Notes: generated from the sequence alone by a model not told the origin. A DNA stretch of 64,000 bases from Brachynemurus nebulosus (GCA_035578155.1 JAPWDM010000043.1:1424419-1488418), one strand, 5' to 3'; positions 1-11,563 are shown, numbered from the stretch's first letter. A program made the numbers and translations.

Positions 1-2506
1 AGTTCGAAACCAACCGGGGGAGATTCGTCATCTACATTACTACGCCGCTCATTAGTTTATCGTAGAATTGTTGGTATTTCAGAGTTTTCAACGAGTTGTT
101 TAATAATTTCCTCTCGACGCTTCGCTTTACTTAGTTCTCTTAATTCTGCGTTAGAACATTGAAGAAGATTGATGTAATGATCCGTAAATTACATACAACA
201 GAAATATTCCGATATTTCAATATTTCCAATATTTCGTCTATAATTGAACTTGAAAAGTCTACAAACCACCTCTATAAATTCAATGGTGTTTGTTGAATAA
301 TTTTTTACTATTTTAATACACAAGTCGACCAATTGGTGATCTTTGATTCCTCACAGAACACTTTCTTGCATATGCACAAATTTTTAATATAATTATAAAT
401 TTTACAAGTTAAAAAAGTGATCATTGTGTACCTATTTTTGTTTAAAACTATACTTAATAAAATAAATTTAAAGAAAAAAACCGATCTTTTGATTTACACC
501 GATCCCCTAAAAAGAAATCAAACTAATTTTTGATATTATACCTTAAACTTGATGTATATATAAAAATTCCATTTACAATTATGGTACACCATATATACTC
601 GTAAATTTTACAAAAATGTATCACTCTGTACATTTTTTTTAAATCTGTGTGCATATTCTTTGATGTTATTTAATCAGCTAAATCTTGAATCAACTAAATC
701 AGCTAAAATTGTTACATACTTACGTTATAAATATCTAAGTGTGTATTTTTCTTTTAAATATATAACTTATAAATACTCATGATTACTTTATTATAACTGT
801 AATCACGCGATATCATGTTATAAAATACATAAGATTTTACTCATTTAATGTAAAAATATTTGGTCATCAACAATTAAATAAAAACGAATTTTTTAAAATA
901 TATATAGTAATATAATATTTCGCATATATACAGTACTCTGTTAAAAGTATGGGTTTCTACACCGTTAAAAAACATATATTTTACAATATCAATATATTGT
1001 AAAAAATCATATTTCTTAATATTTTTTAAAACTGAATATGTAATATCAAGAATTTAAAACAGTTTTGAAACATTAATTTCTCCTCATAATATTTTTCTAG
1101 TCTTAAATTAATAGCACAATGTTCCATATATTTTAAGAAAATTTTCCTTTTAATATTTTATAACTTATCTAAAAAAATTTATAGCTATTTTTATCAAAAA
1201 ATTATTACTTGCTATTGTTAAAAAATTAGTTAAATATATCTATAGGTATTAAATGACCTCTAGTTTTTGTAAATAACGGTAGTAATAGTAATTCATCTTA
1301 AATACGAAATTATTTTATCAATGCTAAATAAGCGTTTTTTTTTTCTCATATTATCATACTCCAATATATTGTATATTATTATAATTTATAAAAATGTGTT
1401 TTATTTATTAAAAAATTTAGCAAAATTTTAAATAATATCGCGTCAAAATAATATTCAGAAGTCAATAAAAGACAATAGCAGTAAATTTATTAAGATAACT
1501 ATAAATAAATATTAATCTAATGTTGAAATATTTATTAACAAATAGTACTGCTTAGTAGAAAATTAGGCACCTATTGTTTTGTTTTCAAATTTACCTTTTT
1601 TGCAATTAAAGAAAATTTTAGTAACTATCGATGCCTATATAAAACGATACCCATAAAAGACAAGCATGCTCTGATCTCAACAATTTTTTCCCATGTTAAA
1701 TTTGTATGTTCTTACTTCGCTGAAACTTATTATGTTTATATATTCCCCGCAATATTTTCTACCATAAACAATAGTTATAGCAAGCTAGGTAGGTATTGAA
1801 TAAGTATTTTTTGTTTGTTAATTTATTGATGATAGAGAAAAAAAATTTATGATTTTATAGACAGTGAAATACATTTAAACTATTTTTTTTGCAGTTTAAT
1901 TTTGTAAAAACACCTAAAAATTATCAGTCACAGACAAATATTTCTAAGCAAACGAATTGAAAATGTAGTTTTATATCATAAGAATAAATGCTTATATATA
2001 GGGTGGACAGTAAATAACTCTCATAATTTTTAAAGAGCGGATGAAAACTTTAATTTTGGATTACGAAATTTTATTTTTTTTTCCGGAGTTAAGCTGCATT
2101 CAATTAATTAACCCTTTCCTGCACAGCAGTTTTAGATCATTACTGTGCAAACGATACTTCAAATTAGCAAATCATTAATAATATGGGTGAATACTTATTG
2201 GCAAGAATTACATAGTTTACACATATGTTCTATCGCATCAGAATGTTAATAGGACAATGCGATTTAATTGCCTATATTCAGGAGCAAGCAAAAACATTAC
2301 CTATTTTAATAGCTTAGAAAATACACATTACATAGTTCGTTGTAAGAACAATCATTTCGGTGATCTTTTTAACGAATTACTAGAATTAAGGACTGTGGTA
2401 TGTAAGAAATAACAACACTCACATAATTTTACAATAATTAACATATAGCTATTGGAAAAGTTACAAAGATTTTTTTTAACAACTTATTAAATGCTGATAG
2501 CTTATT

Positions 2507-3640
2507 TTAATATCTCCTATAGGGCCTTAAGTATAACCCTTCACCCGAAATTTTTTCATCACCATCGTTGGCGACTGTATTCTCGTCATCATCAGCTTCT
2601 CCTTCGCTCGCAGTATCTTCGCTATCGCTAGCAGATGTTTTTTCATCATTTGATATATACTTTAACACTGGCTCAATAATATCATGCTTTTCCAATTCCC
2701 TAGTTATTGAGATAATCCGCTTTCCAATGTCACTTTCCTTTAAATTATTAAAATGACTTCGTTTTTTCTCGTTTTCGATATAATCCGCGAAGCTGGGATT
2801 TATAATATGACTCCTTTCCATTAAATTGCACACAGTATTAACCATTTCTTCTCCAATTTGCGTCTGAGTCGCTAAACTTCTTAGTTCATCAACTAAATGG
2901 TTCGGGTCATCAAAATATTCTTCTTCTTCATCAACAGGTTTCGAATGGCCATTATGAAGGTTAGCATTTTCATCATCATATTTGAAACGTTTAGCTCCGC
3001 CATTTGTTGAGTTAGATGTCGAAGGTTGTTCCTTTTCTCCTGAATTTTTATTTTCTTGTTCTTCATCCTTTGCGCATGCGTTCTGAAGCTCTTTGACCAT
3101 TAATATGTCTAGAGCAGTTTGTAAGAGACCAGCCATCTTTGGAGTAAAACTTGTTTCTTTGTAGTTATCAGGCGATGGTAAATGCTTTTGTTCATCAGAT
3201 CGATTATCTTCATCATTCGCCGATTGTAGAATATTATGCGAGTTTTTTAAAGTGTGGAATTTACGTCTGATTACTTCTGCTGCAACCATCATACTTTCAT
3301 TAAAAGTATTCAAGTTTCTTTTAGATAGATCTGTATCATTATCGTGTTGATTTTGAAATACCGGTGCTTTATCTTCCTTTTCTTCATTTCTTGCTTCAAA
3401 ACTATATTCGGTTTCATTATCATCATTTTCATCATTAGATTTTGACGATTCACTTTGTCTCCTGTTCTCCGCGCTGTTCACTTGTGTCCCATTATTTACC
3501 GTGGTATATTCAAACTGATTATTTGCGATCTGGTCATTATTGTTTGTTTGATGTTCCTGAGCATGCACTCTTCTTTTCATATGACGTAAAAGAGAACTTC
3601 TCCGCGAAAATGTCTTGTCACAACGTATACAATTAAACAT
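2507..3640 (-). CDS. C2H2 finger / acidic protein with GLYLRPYRR tail (left copy)
   Basis: This intact 377-codon gene is not a host family I can name. Residues 4-27 form one C2H2 finger (C-x2-C-x12-H-x5-H, starting MFNCIRCDKTF), followed by a basic patch. The middle is low-complexity and rich in Asp, Glu and Asn. Residues near 120 read VIRRKFHTLK, which resembles the N-terminal IRKKFNVLR of the DUF8207-like protein at 29450. A helical block spans about 240-330, then comes a strongly acidic stretch. The last residues are ISGEGLYLRPYRRY. The phospholipase protein of the viral element at 30546-31350 ends in a nearly identical GTGLYLKPYRRGLGF, so I infer a virion-associated or DNA-binding viral protein. 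The start is the first ATG after a TATA/TCAGT promoter at 3676-3711. It is the mirror copy of 4602-5735. Confidence 0.8.
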   Translation of the reverse strand: MFNCIRCDKTFSRRSSLLRHMKRRVHAQEHQTNNNDQIANNQFEYTTVNNGTQVNSAENRRQSESSKSNDENDDNETEYSFEARNEEKEDKAPVFQNQHDNDTDLSKRNLNTFNESMMVAAEVIRRKFHTLKNSHNILQSANDEDNRSDEQKHLPSPDNYKETSFTPKMAGLLQTALDILMVKELQNACAKDEEQENKNSGEKEQPSTSNSTNGGAKRFKYDDENANLHNGHSKPVDEEEEYFDDPNHLVDELRSLATQTQIGEEMVNTVCNLMERSHIINPSFADYIENEKKRSHFNNLKESDIGKRIISITRELEKHDIIEPVLKYISNDEKTSASDSEDTASEGEADDDENTVANDGDEKISGEGLYLRPYRRY

Positions 3641-3675
3641 TTTGATAGATGTGAATAGTTCGATTTATAACATAA

Positions 3676-3711
3676 CACTGATTAGTTTTTATATCGACAT
3701 GATCTTATATA
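3676..3711 (-). promoter_or_regulatory. TATA plus initiator, mirror copy
   Basis: Exact mirror of 4531-4566: the TATA box is at 3704-3711 and the TCAGTG initiator at 3676-3681 on the minus strand, driving the left gene copy. Confidence 0.65.
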
Positions 3712-3744
3712 GTACAACCAGAGCAGAATTGACGTAAAGTAATG

Positions 3745-4507
3745 ACACCAAAATGCACCAAAGGTGCACCAAATGACACCAAAATGCGCCGAAATGACAC
3801 CAAACTGCACCAAAATGGCACCAAATGCACCAAAGGTGCACCAAATGACACCAAAATGCACCAAAATGACAACAAATGACACCAAACTGCACCAAATGAC
3901 ACCAAAATGCACCAAAGGTGCGCCAAATGACACCAAAATGCACCAAAATGACACCAAACTGCACCAAATGACACCAAAATGCACCAAAATGGCACAAAAC
4001 TGCACCAAAATGGCACCAAACTGCACCAAATGACACCAAAGGTGCGTTTGGTGTCATTTTGATGCAGTTTGGTGCAGTTTGGTGTCATTTTGGTGCAGTT
4101 TGGTGTCAATTTGGTGCACCTTTGGTGCATTTGGTGTCATTTTGATGCAGTTTGGTGCAGTTTGGTGTCATTTGGTGCAGTTTGGTATCATTTTGGTTCA
4201 TTTTGGTGTCATTTGGTGCAGTTTGGTGCCATTTTGGTGCAGTTTTGTGCCATTTTGCTGCATTTTGGTGTCATTTGGTGCAGTTTGGTGTCATTTTGGT
4301 GCATTTTGGTGTCATTTGGCGCACCTTTGGTGCATTTTGGTGTCATTTGGTGCAGTTTGGTGTCATTTGGTGTCATTTTGGTGTATTTTGGTGTCATTTG
4401 GTGCACCTTTGGTGCATTTGGTGCCATTTTGGTGCAGTTTGGTGTCATTTCGGCGCATTTTGGTGTCATTTGGTGCACCTTTGGTGCATTTTGGTGTCAT
4501 TACTTTA
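3745..4507. repeat. Central TTTGGTGCA / TTTTGGTGTCA minisatellite
   Basis: Units of 9-12 bases, written CACCAAA-rich left of the axis and TTTGGTG-rich right of it, fill the centre of the palindrome. They switch strand near 4040. The arrays lie between the two divergent promoters. All the long frames here (runs of Trp, Cys, His and Phe on one strand, Lys, Thr, Pro on the other) are products of the repeat and not genes. A few unit differences between the halves are the only mismatches between the arms. Confidence 0.9.
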
Positions 4508-4530
4508 CGTCAATTCTGCTCTGGTTGTAC

Positions 4531-4566
4531 TATATAAGATCATGTCGATATAAAAACTAATCAGTG
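4531..4566 (+). promoter_or_regulatory. TATA plus initiator for the 377-codon gene
   Basis: TATATAAG at 4531-4538 is followed 32 bases later by an arthropod initiator TCAGTG at 4561-4566. The ATG is at 4602. The mirror copy is at 3676-3711 on the minus strand. Confidence 0.65.
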
Positions 4567-4601
4567 TTATGTTATAAATCGAACTATTCACATCTATCAA
4601 A

Positions 4602-5735
4602 ATGTTTAATTGTATACGTTGTGACAAGACATTTTCGCGGAGAAGTTCTCTTTTACGTCATATGAAAAGAAGAGTGCATGCTCAGGAACATCAAACAAAC
4701 AATAATGACCAGATCGCAAATAATCAGTTTGAATATACCACGGTAAATAATGGGACACAAGTGAACAGCGCGGAGAACAGGAGACAAAGTGAATCGTCAA
4801 AATCTAATGATGAAAATGATGATAATGAAACCGAATATAGTTTTGAAGCAAGAAATGAAGAAAAGGAAGATAAAGCACCGGTATTTCAAAATCAACACGA
4901 TAATGATACAGATCTATCTAAAAGAAACTTGAATACTTTTAATGAAAGTATGATGGTTGCAGCAGAAGTAATCAGACGTAAATTCCACACTTTAAAAAAC
5001 TCGCATAATATTCTACAATCGGCGAATGATGAAGATAATCGATCTGATGAACAAAAGCATTTACCATCGCCTGATAACTACAAAGAAACAAGTTTTACTC
5101 CAAAGATGGCTGGTCTCTTACAAACTGCTCTAGACATATTAATGGTCAAAGAGCTTCAGAACGCATGCGCAAAGGATGAAGAACAAGAAAATAAAAATTC
5201 AGGAGAAAAGGAACAACCTTCGACATCTAACTCAACAAATGGCGGAGCTAAACGTTTCAAATATGATGATGAAAATGCTAACCTTCATAATGGCCATTCG
5301 AAACCTGTTGATGAAGAAGAAGAATATTTTGATGACCCGAACCATTTAGTTGATGAACTAAGAAGTTTAGCGACTCAGACGCAAATTGGAGAAGAAATGG
5401 TTAATACTGTGTGCAATTTAATGGAAAGGAGTCATATTATAAATCCCAGCTTCGCGGATTATATCGAAAACGAGAAAAAACGAAGTCATTTTAATAATTT
5501 AAAGGAAAGTGACATTGGAAAGCGGATTATCTCAATAACTAGGGAATTGGAAAAGCATGATATTATTGAGCCAGTGTTAAAGTATATATCAAATGATGAA
5601 AAAACATCTGCTAGCGATAGCGAAGATACTGCGAGCGAAGGAGAAGCTGATGATGACGAGAATACAGTCGCCAACGATGGTGATGAAAAAATTTCGGGTG
5701 AAGGGTTATACTTAAGGCCCTATAGGAGATATTAA
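4602..5735 (+). CDS. C2H2 finger / acidic protein with GLYLRPYRR tail (right copy)
   Basis: This is the second copy of the 377-residue gene, translating identically to the left copy and transcribed away from it. The first ATG lies 39 bases after a predicted TCAGTG start site at 4561. The single N-terminal C2H2 finger argues for nucleic-acid contact. The acidic Asp/Glu/Ser region just before the C-terminus is typical of a disordered segment. The string ISGE|G near the end fits the adenovirus-protease consensus (M/I/L)xGx-G, which would release a GLYLRPYRRY tail; that is inference. Conservation of both long frames, in a window where nearly every other viral gene is broken, suggests either a recent origin or a single molecule folded on itself during assembly. 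Confidence 0.8.
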   Translation: MFNCIRCDKTFSRRSSLLRHMKRRVHAQEHQTNNNDQIANNQFEYTTVNNGTQVNSAENRRQSESSKSNDENDDNETEYSFEARNEEKEDKAPVFQNQHDNDTDLSKRNLNTFNESMMVAAEVIRRKFHTLKNSHNILQSANDEDNRSDEQKHLPSPDNYKETSFTPKMAGLLQTALDILMVKELQNACAKDEEQENKNSGEKEQPSTSNSTNGGAKRFKYDDENANLHNGHSKPVDEEEEYFDDPNHLVDELRSLATQTQIGEEMVNTVCNLMERSHIINPSFADYIENEKKRSHFNNLKESDIGKRIISITRELEKHDIIEPVLKYISNDEKTSASDSEDTASEGEADDDENTVANDGDEKISGEGLYLRPYRRY

Positions 5736-8220
5736 AATAAGCTATCAGCATTTAATAAGTTGTTAAAAAAAATCTTTGTAACTTTTCCAATAGCTATATG
5801 TTAATTATTGTAAAATTATGTGAGTGTTGTTATTTCTTACATACCACAGTCCTTAATTCTAGTAATTCGTTAAAAAGATCACCGAAATGATTGTTCTTAC
5901 AACGAACTATGTAATGTGTATTTTCTAAGCTATTAAAATAGGTAATGTTTTTGCTTGCTCCTGAATATAGGCAATTAAATCGCATTGTCCTATTAACATT
6001 CTGATGCGATAGAACATATGTGTAAACTATGTAATTCTTGCCAATAAGTATTCACCCATATTATTAATGATTTGCTAATTTGAAGTATCGTTTGCACAGT
6101 AATGATCTAAAACTGCTGTGCAGGAAAGGGTTAATTAATTGAATGCAGCTTAACTCCGGAAAAAAAAATAAAATTTCGTAATCCAAAATTAAAGTTTTCA
6201 TCCGCTCTTTAAAAATTATGAGAGTTATTTACTGTCCACCCTATATATAAGCATTTATTCTTATGATATAAAACTACATTTTCAATTCGTTTGCTTAGAA
6301 ATATTTGTCTGTGACTGATAATTTTTAGGTGTTTTTACAAAATTAAACTGCAAAAAAAATAGTTTAAATGTATTTCACTGTCTATAAAATCATAAATTTT
6401 TTTTCTCTATCATCAATAAATTAACAAACAAAAAATACTTATTCAATACCTACCTAGCTTGCTATAACTATTGTTTATGGTAGAAAATATTGCGGGGAAT
6501 ATATAAACATAATAAGTTTCAGCGAAGTAAGAACATACAAATTTAACATGGGAAAAAATTGTTGAGATCAGAGCATGCTTGTCTTTTATGGGTATCGTTT
6601 TATATAGGCATCGATAGTTACTAAAATTTTCTTTAATTGCAAAAAAGGTAAATTTGAAAACAAAACAATAGGTGCCTAATTTTCTACTAAGCAGTACTAT
6701 TTGTTAATAAATATTTCAACATTAGATTAATATTTATTTATAGTTATCTTAATAAATTTACTGCTATTGTCTTTTATTGACTTCTGAATATTATTTTGAC
6801 GCGATATTATTTAAAATTTTGCTAAATTTTTTAATAAATAAAACACATTTTTATAAATTATAATAATATACAATATATTGGAGTATGATAATATGAGAAA
6901 AAAAAAACGCTTATTTAGCATTGATAAAATAATTTCGTATTTAAGATGAATTACTATTACTACCGTTATTTACAAAAACTAGAGGTCATTTAATACCTAT
7001 AGATATATTTAACTAATTTTTTAACAATAGCAAGTAATAATTTTTTGATAAAAATAGCTATAAATTTTTTTAGATAAGTTATAAAATATTAAAAGGAAAA
7101 TTTTCTTAAAATATATGGAACATTGTGCTATTAATTTAAGACTAGAAAAATATTATGAGGAGAAATTAATGTTTCAAAACTGTTTTAAATTCTTGATATT
7201 ACATATTCAGTTTTAAAAAATATTAAGAAATATGATTTTTTACAATATATTGATATTGTAAAATATATGTTTTTTAACGGTGTAGAAACCCATACTTTTA
7301 ACAGAGTACTGTATATATGCGAAATATTATATTACTATATATATTTTAAAAAATTCGTTTTTATTTAATTGTTGATGACCAAATATTTTTACATTAAATG
7401 AGTAAAATCTTATGTATTTTATAACATGATATCGCGTGATTACAGTTATAATAAAGTAATCATGAGTATTTATAAGTTATATATTTAAAAGAAAAATACA
7501 CACTTAGATATTTATAACGTAAGTATGTAACAATTTTAGCTGATTTAGTTGATTCAAGATTTAGCTGATTAAATAACATCAAAGAATATGCACACAGATT
7601 TAAAAAAAATGTACAGAGTGATACATTTTTGTAAAATTTACGAGTATATATGGTGTACCATAATTGTAAATGGAATTTTTATATATACATCAAGTTTAAG
7701 GTATAATATCAAAAATTAGTTTGATTTCTTTTTAGGGGATCGGTGTAAATCAAAAGATCGGTTTTTTTCTTTAAATTTATTTTATTAAGTATAGTTTTAA
7801 ACAAAAATAGGTACACAATGATCACTTTTTTAACTTGTAAAATTTATAATTATATTAAAAATTTGTGCATATGCAAGAAAGTGTTCTGTGAGGAATCAAA
7901 GATCACCAATTGGTCGACTTGTGTATTAAAATAGTAAAAAATTATTCAACAAACACCATTGAATTTATAGAGGTGGTTTGTAGACTTTTCAAGTTCAATT
8001 ATAGACGAAATATTGGAAATATTGAAATATCGGAATATTTCTGTTGTATGTAATTTACGGATCATTACATCAATCTTCTTCAATGTTCTAACGCAGAATT
8101 AAGAGAACTAAGTAAAGCGAAGCGTCGAGAGGAAATTATTAAACAACTCGTTGAAAACTCTGAAATACCAACAATTCTACGATAAACTAATGAGCGGCGT
8201 AGTAATGTAGATGACGAATC
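5736..8220. other. Non-coding palindrome arm (mirror 22-2506)
   Basis: AT-rich with no supported coding frame. The part at 7060-7320 (mirror 925-1180) matches 16426-16690 of the second virus-like element in at least three ordered blocks: a TACAGTACTCYGTTAAA block with a following CTACACCRTTAAAAAA, a GTTTTGAAACATTAA block, and a TTTTTAATATTTTATA block. Confidence 0.7.
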
Positions 8221-8292
8221 TCCCCCGGTTGGTTTCGAACTCACAATCTACCAGATAAGAGCGGAGTTGCTAACCACTACACCAACTCGGGG
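8221..8292 (-). other. tRNA-like sequence (decayed tRNA or SINE head)
   Basis: Read on the minus strand, the segment starts CCCCGAG and ends CCGGGGGA, giving a partly paired acceptor stem. It has an A-box-like TGGTGTAGTGG, a B-box-like GAGTTCGAAACC and a 7-base loop CTTATCT in the anticodon position (UAU). Anticodon-stem and T-stem pairing is poor, so it is probably a tRNA-derived repeat or pseudogene. Its 3' half lies inside the palindrome arm and its 5' half outside the part that can be tested. Confidence 0.45.
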
Positions 8293-8340
8293 TCGACAAA
8301 CTAATTGATTTTACACAATAAAATAACACGATAACGAATC

Positions 8341-8590
8341 ATTGAAAAGTTGACCGGCGGATATTCGAATTGAATTTAAAACGTTGAAGGAGGTGCCGGA
8401 GAATACATCAGCATTCTGTCTTCTACTACATGACCGTGTGGTTCAATATAATCCATTGACGAATATTGTTACAAAATATGTATAAATCGATATATACTAG
8501 TCCTCGATGCGACCATCATTCCAGAGCAACTTGCGCCATGGAAAATGTTATATCCATATACAAATATTACCGTAATAACATTTAAACATT
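8341..8590 (+). pseudogene. Chimeric fragment: capsid C-terminus joined to DFQG-gene C-terminus
   Basis: 8341-8484 is a close copy of 33757-33898, the last part of the major capsid gene up to its stop. It is joined directly to 8500-8582, a copy of 34373-34460, the end of the DFQG gene. About 470 bases present between these parts in the 28-kb element are missing here. The copy differs by scattered substitutions. It is a remnant of another, internally deleted member of the same viral family. Confidence 0.85.
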
Positions 8591-9284
8591 TTTATTGTAA
8601 AATATTCCTTTTAAATAAATTTATTAAAATAAGAAAAAATAAAAAAATTAAAAATAAAAAATAAAAAAATAAATAAAAATAAAAATTAAAAATAAAAAAA
8701 TGTGTTTTTATTTAGAGAAAACCTGTATAAACCCGTTTTCAGATAAAAATATGAAATCATACGATAAAATTCATTTTTTTGCATATTAGACAGAAATCTT
8801 CTAATGACGTCAGCTAACAGTTTAAACCTGTTTTTAGATAAAAATATGATAAAATTTTGAATCTAGGTACAGAATTCGCGGTACTAGCTACGCCATCTTT
8901 TAAATATCAAAAAGGATTTTCAGCACCATCTATTGACAATTTTTCAAACTTACACACAGGAATCCAGACCAGCAACGCTATCAAAGGTGACTGCGTCATC
9001 TATTAGGGAATTTACAAAACTCGAAGGTGGCTGCGCCATCTATTAGGGAATTCTTAGGTTAGAAAATATTTGTTAGGTTACACCAAATTTCCTTAGGTTC
9101 TCTTAGGTTGGATCAAGTTCCGCTAGGCTAGAAAACAATTTTGCTCCACCCACCGCCGGAGGCTTCTAGAACCGCCTCGGTAGTTTTACCACCTGCCGAG
9201 ATCGCTCAAAAAGTCGGATGGTGGGATGGTGGGCTCCAAACTCTCCAAAACCTACTACTTATATTCATGACTCAAGAAATATGA
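8591..9284. other. Low-complexity stretch with a viral TIR-proximal remnant
   Basis: 8630-8715 is an AAAATAAAAA-type low-complexity run. 8905-8975 copies 34475-34540 next to the right terminal repeat of the Polinton-like element. 8975-9055 holds two 40-base direct repeats (a 'ctgcgYcatctattaggga' core), then several irregular TTAGGTT words. No gene is seen. Confidence 0.6.
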
Positions 9285-9570
9285 TTAGAGTAGAAGTATA
9301 CAATCTGAAAGTGATTGTGGTGATTATTTATGATTAATAAAATACGAAAAAAATCGTCAGACTGCGTGATAATAGTTAAAAGTCCGTCAGTTGGGCTGTA
9401 AAAGACGTCGCGCGCTCAATGATTTTGAACACTGCACTACACTCTAGAGGCCCGACTGACGAACTTTTAACTATTATCATGCAGGCTGACGATTTTTTTC
9501 TTGTTATATTAATCATAAATTATCATCACTATCAATTTCAGATTGTATACTACTACTTTATTTTCAGATT
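9285..9570. repeat. Foldback repeat
   Basis: Arms 9285-9401 and 9450-9570 are inverted copies, sharing for example TTAACTATTATCATG-type and TAATCATAAAT-type blocks around a 48-base centre. There is no coding content. 9571-10080 is AT-rich with nothing recognised beyond the lead-in to the exon at 10081. Confidence 0.75.
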
Positions 9571-10080
9571 TTTCCGACGACTACTCATACATAACTGACG
9601 ACGATCTTACCGGCATATGGACGTCTGACGATTATTTTTCTTAAATTCACATCATGAATAAAATAATGTAATAATTTGTAGCGTGTATACTGCTACTATT
9701 TTGAAAATTTTTTTCGACAACTACAACTTCAGCCTCCTACAACTTTACTTACCGGGGTCACCCGGTCTGACGCTCGATTTATCATTAAGCAATATATAAA
9801 CTATTATCAAAATTATACCCTACTATGTATATAATTACTAATGGAAAAGGTCCCTTAGCTCCCGTACTACTAAGCAATGGGTGCCTAGTTCATTTTAAAA
9901 CCAAAAGCCCATCATGGCTTCAGTATTAAAGTTATTGTGATTATTTCAATAGTAGTTATTATTTTAAGCGTGTATTTAAAATAATTTAGTATTTGTATTT
10001 AAATTAAAGATAATAGATAGTATGCCAATGTAAATTTGTAAATATGCGGGTACTTTAATTAAACTCGTCTTATAGCAAAC

Positions 10081-10134
10081 ATGGCTGCCGTTCAAGTTTC
10101 AGAAAGCATGGAAGGAAACCATTTGGGCGAGCAG
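10081..10134 (+). CDS. Probable first coding exon of a host gene (partial)
   Basis: An ATG in an excellent context (AAAC ATG GCT) opens 18 codons, MAAVQVSESMEGNHLGEQ, and is followed at once by a GTATAA splice donor in phase 0. The codon use and composition differ from the surrounding AT-rich repeats, and a plausible 5' leader precedes it. I do not recognise the gene. No second exon could be identified in the window, so the assignment rests on start context, coding look and donor only. A short chance frame remains possible. Confidence 0.4.
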
Positions 10135-11563
10135 GTATAAAATACCGGCGACGTATTTCTTTTTATCTACATAACAACATTTTTATTTTAAATTAATAGA
10201 ATATTTTATAATGGCCATATCCTCAATATATGACCATTGTAATAATTATTGAAAATTAATTTCAATATAAATCCCGTGTCTTTCGAAGTATTCTTAAAAA
10301 AAAATAATATTTCGAATAATGGGTTATTTTGTGCAGATTATCACAATTGTCCCAGAACGACACGTTATTTTAAGTTAATTATTTCTAATTAATGGTACTT
10401 AATATTTTCATAAATTAAGACATTTAAAATTACTTAAATAATTTAAACCGTACCTTAAAAATTTATAAATGCTTTCAAGTTACGTCATCTTATCATATTT
10501 TCTTAAGATTGCATAAGATAAAATTAGTTAAGGACGTTGGCCCATCTTATCACATGTTGTTAGTATTTAGGAAATTAGATATTAATAAATACTTATATTT
10601 AAATTAAATAAATTATAAAAGAAATAATAAAATATTTGTCAAAAAATATATTTTATCTATATAGTTGTTAAATGGTTTATATGTGATCACATACGTGTAA
10701 CATTTCAATTTAACTTCAAAACTTGTGTAGTTTTCAATAGCTTTAAATAAATAAACGCTATTTTTTATTAAATATTTTAATTTAATTTATTTCTTTATTC
10801 CCCCACATAAACAGAAGTACAAACGCCGGAAATCACCAGTTTGAATTCTTAATAATATCACTATTTGAATTCTTACATACTTTCCGGATTAAAATCAATT
10901 CATGGACCCAGCATATTAACACGTATCATTTAGTTATCTCCTTTTTTTATTTTTTTATTCCTTTTTTAAATTTTTTTTTTAGGCTAAAAATTTTTTGATA
11001 TATGAAGATTAGGTACTTTTCATATACTCTTATGCGGTAATGCTCTTTCACTTATTCTAAGATGCTTGAGGATGAACTTGATATGTAGATATAATACGAA
11101 TTATTTTTGTTTTGTTTCGGTGTCTCTAAGTAGAAGATACGAGTTACTTCTAAAAACGATTTTAAGCAATAAAGCACCACCTCAGAATTTAAAATAATTG
11201 ATGAATAAATAGTTCTAATAATAGATATAATATTATTTTTTGTATCCACACAACATTTTTAAAGGGTGAAACCGCTCCTTTAACTGTTTAGGTACTTGAA
11301 AATTTGAAAATTAACGAAATTTACTTAATACATACAGCAGAACTTCTGAGAGTGTGAACTTCCCAGAGTGTGTCTTCACACATACATACTCACGAGATAG
11401 CAAGTACAATACGTAGTTATTTGCATATGTGTATGTAAGTTTGATGTAAACAGCAAAAAACAGTGGCGGCTTTAATAATTAAAATTAAAAATATTTTAAA
11501 ACAAAATAAAATTTTTTTCAAACTTTATTAACAGTGGACATGTAATGGTACGTATTCCGACTT
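10135..11563. other. AT-rich non-coding
   Basis: No gene is supported. 11220-11340 is a diverged copy of a repeat also present at 14430-14540 and 23283-23345 (an aaatattatt...gggtgaaa...ccct pattern). Confidence 0.5.

Larger units (their letters stand above)
1..8241. repeat. 8.2-kb near-perfect palindrome
   Basis: Position n pairs with position 8242-n throughout, so the axis lies at 4121. The arms are about 1-4040 and 4202-8241. The coordinate sum stays 8242 at the outer edge, at both ends of the two gene copies and next to the minisatellite, so the arms carry no net insertion or deletion. The two 377-codon genes translate identically. The only differences I could find are a few substitutions inside the central minisatellite. 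The left arm begins at base 1, so the true outer limit is unknown. It could be a long inverted repeat of a virus-like element, a head-to-head replication product, or a fold-back assembly artefact. Confidence 0.95.

Noticed and set aside
3682..4560. Several overlapping 89-163-codon frames on both strands
   Set aside because: They are translations of the TTTGGTGCA-type minisatellite in all frames, with no domain and mirrored on the other half.
9050..9110. TTAGG words as an insect telomere tract
   Set aside because: They are irregularly spaced, not a tandem array.
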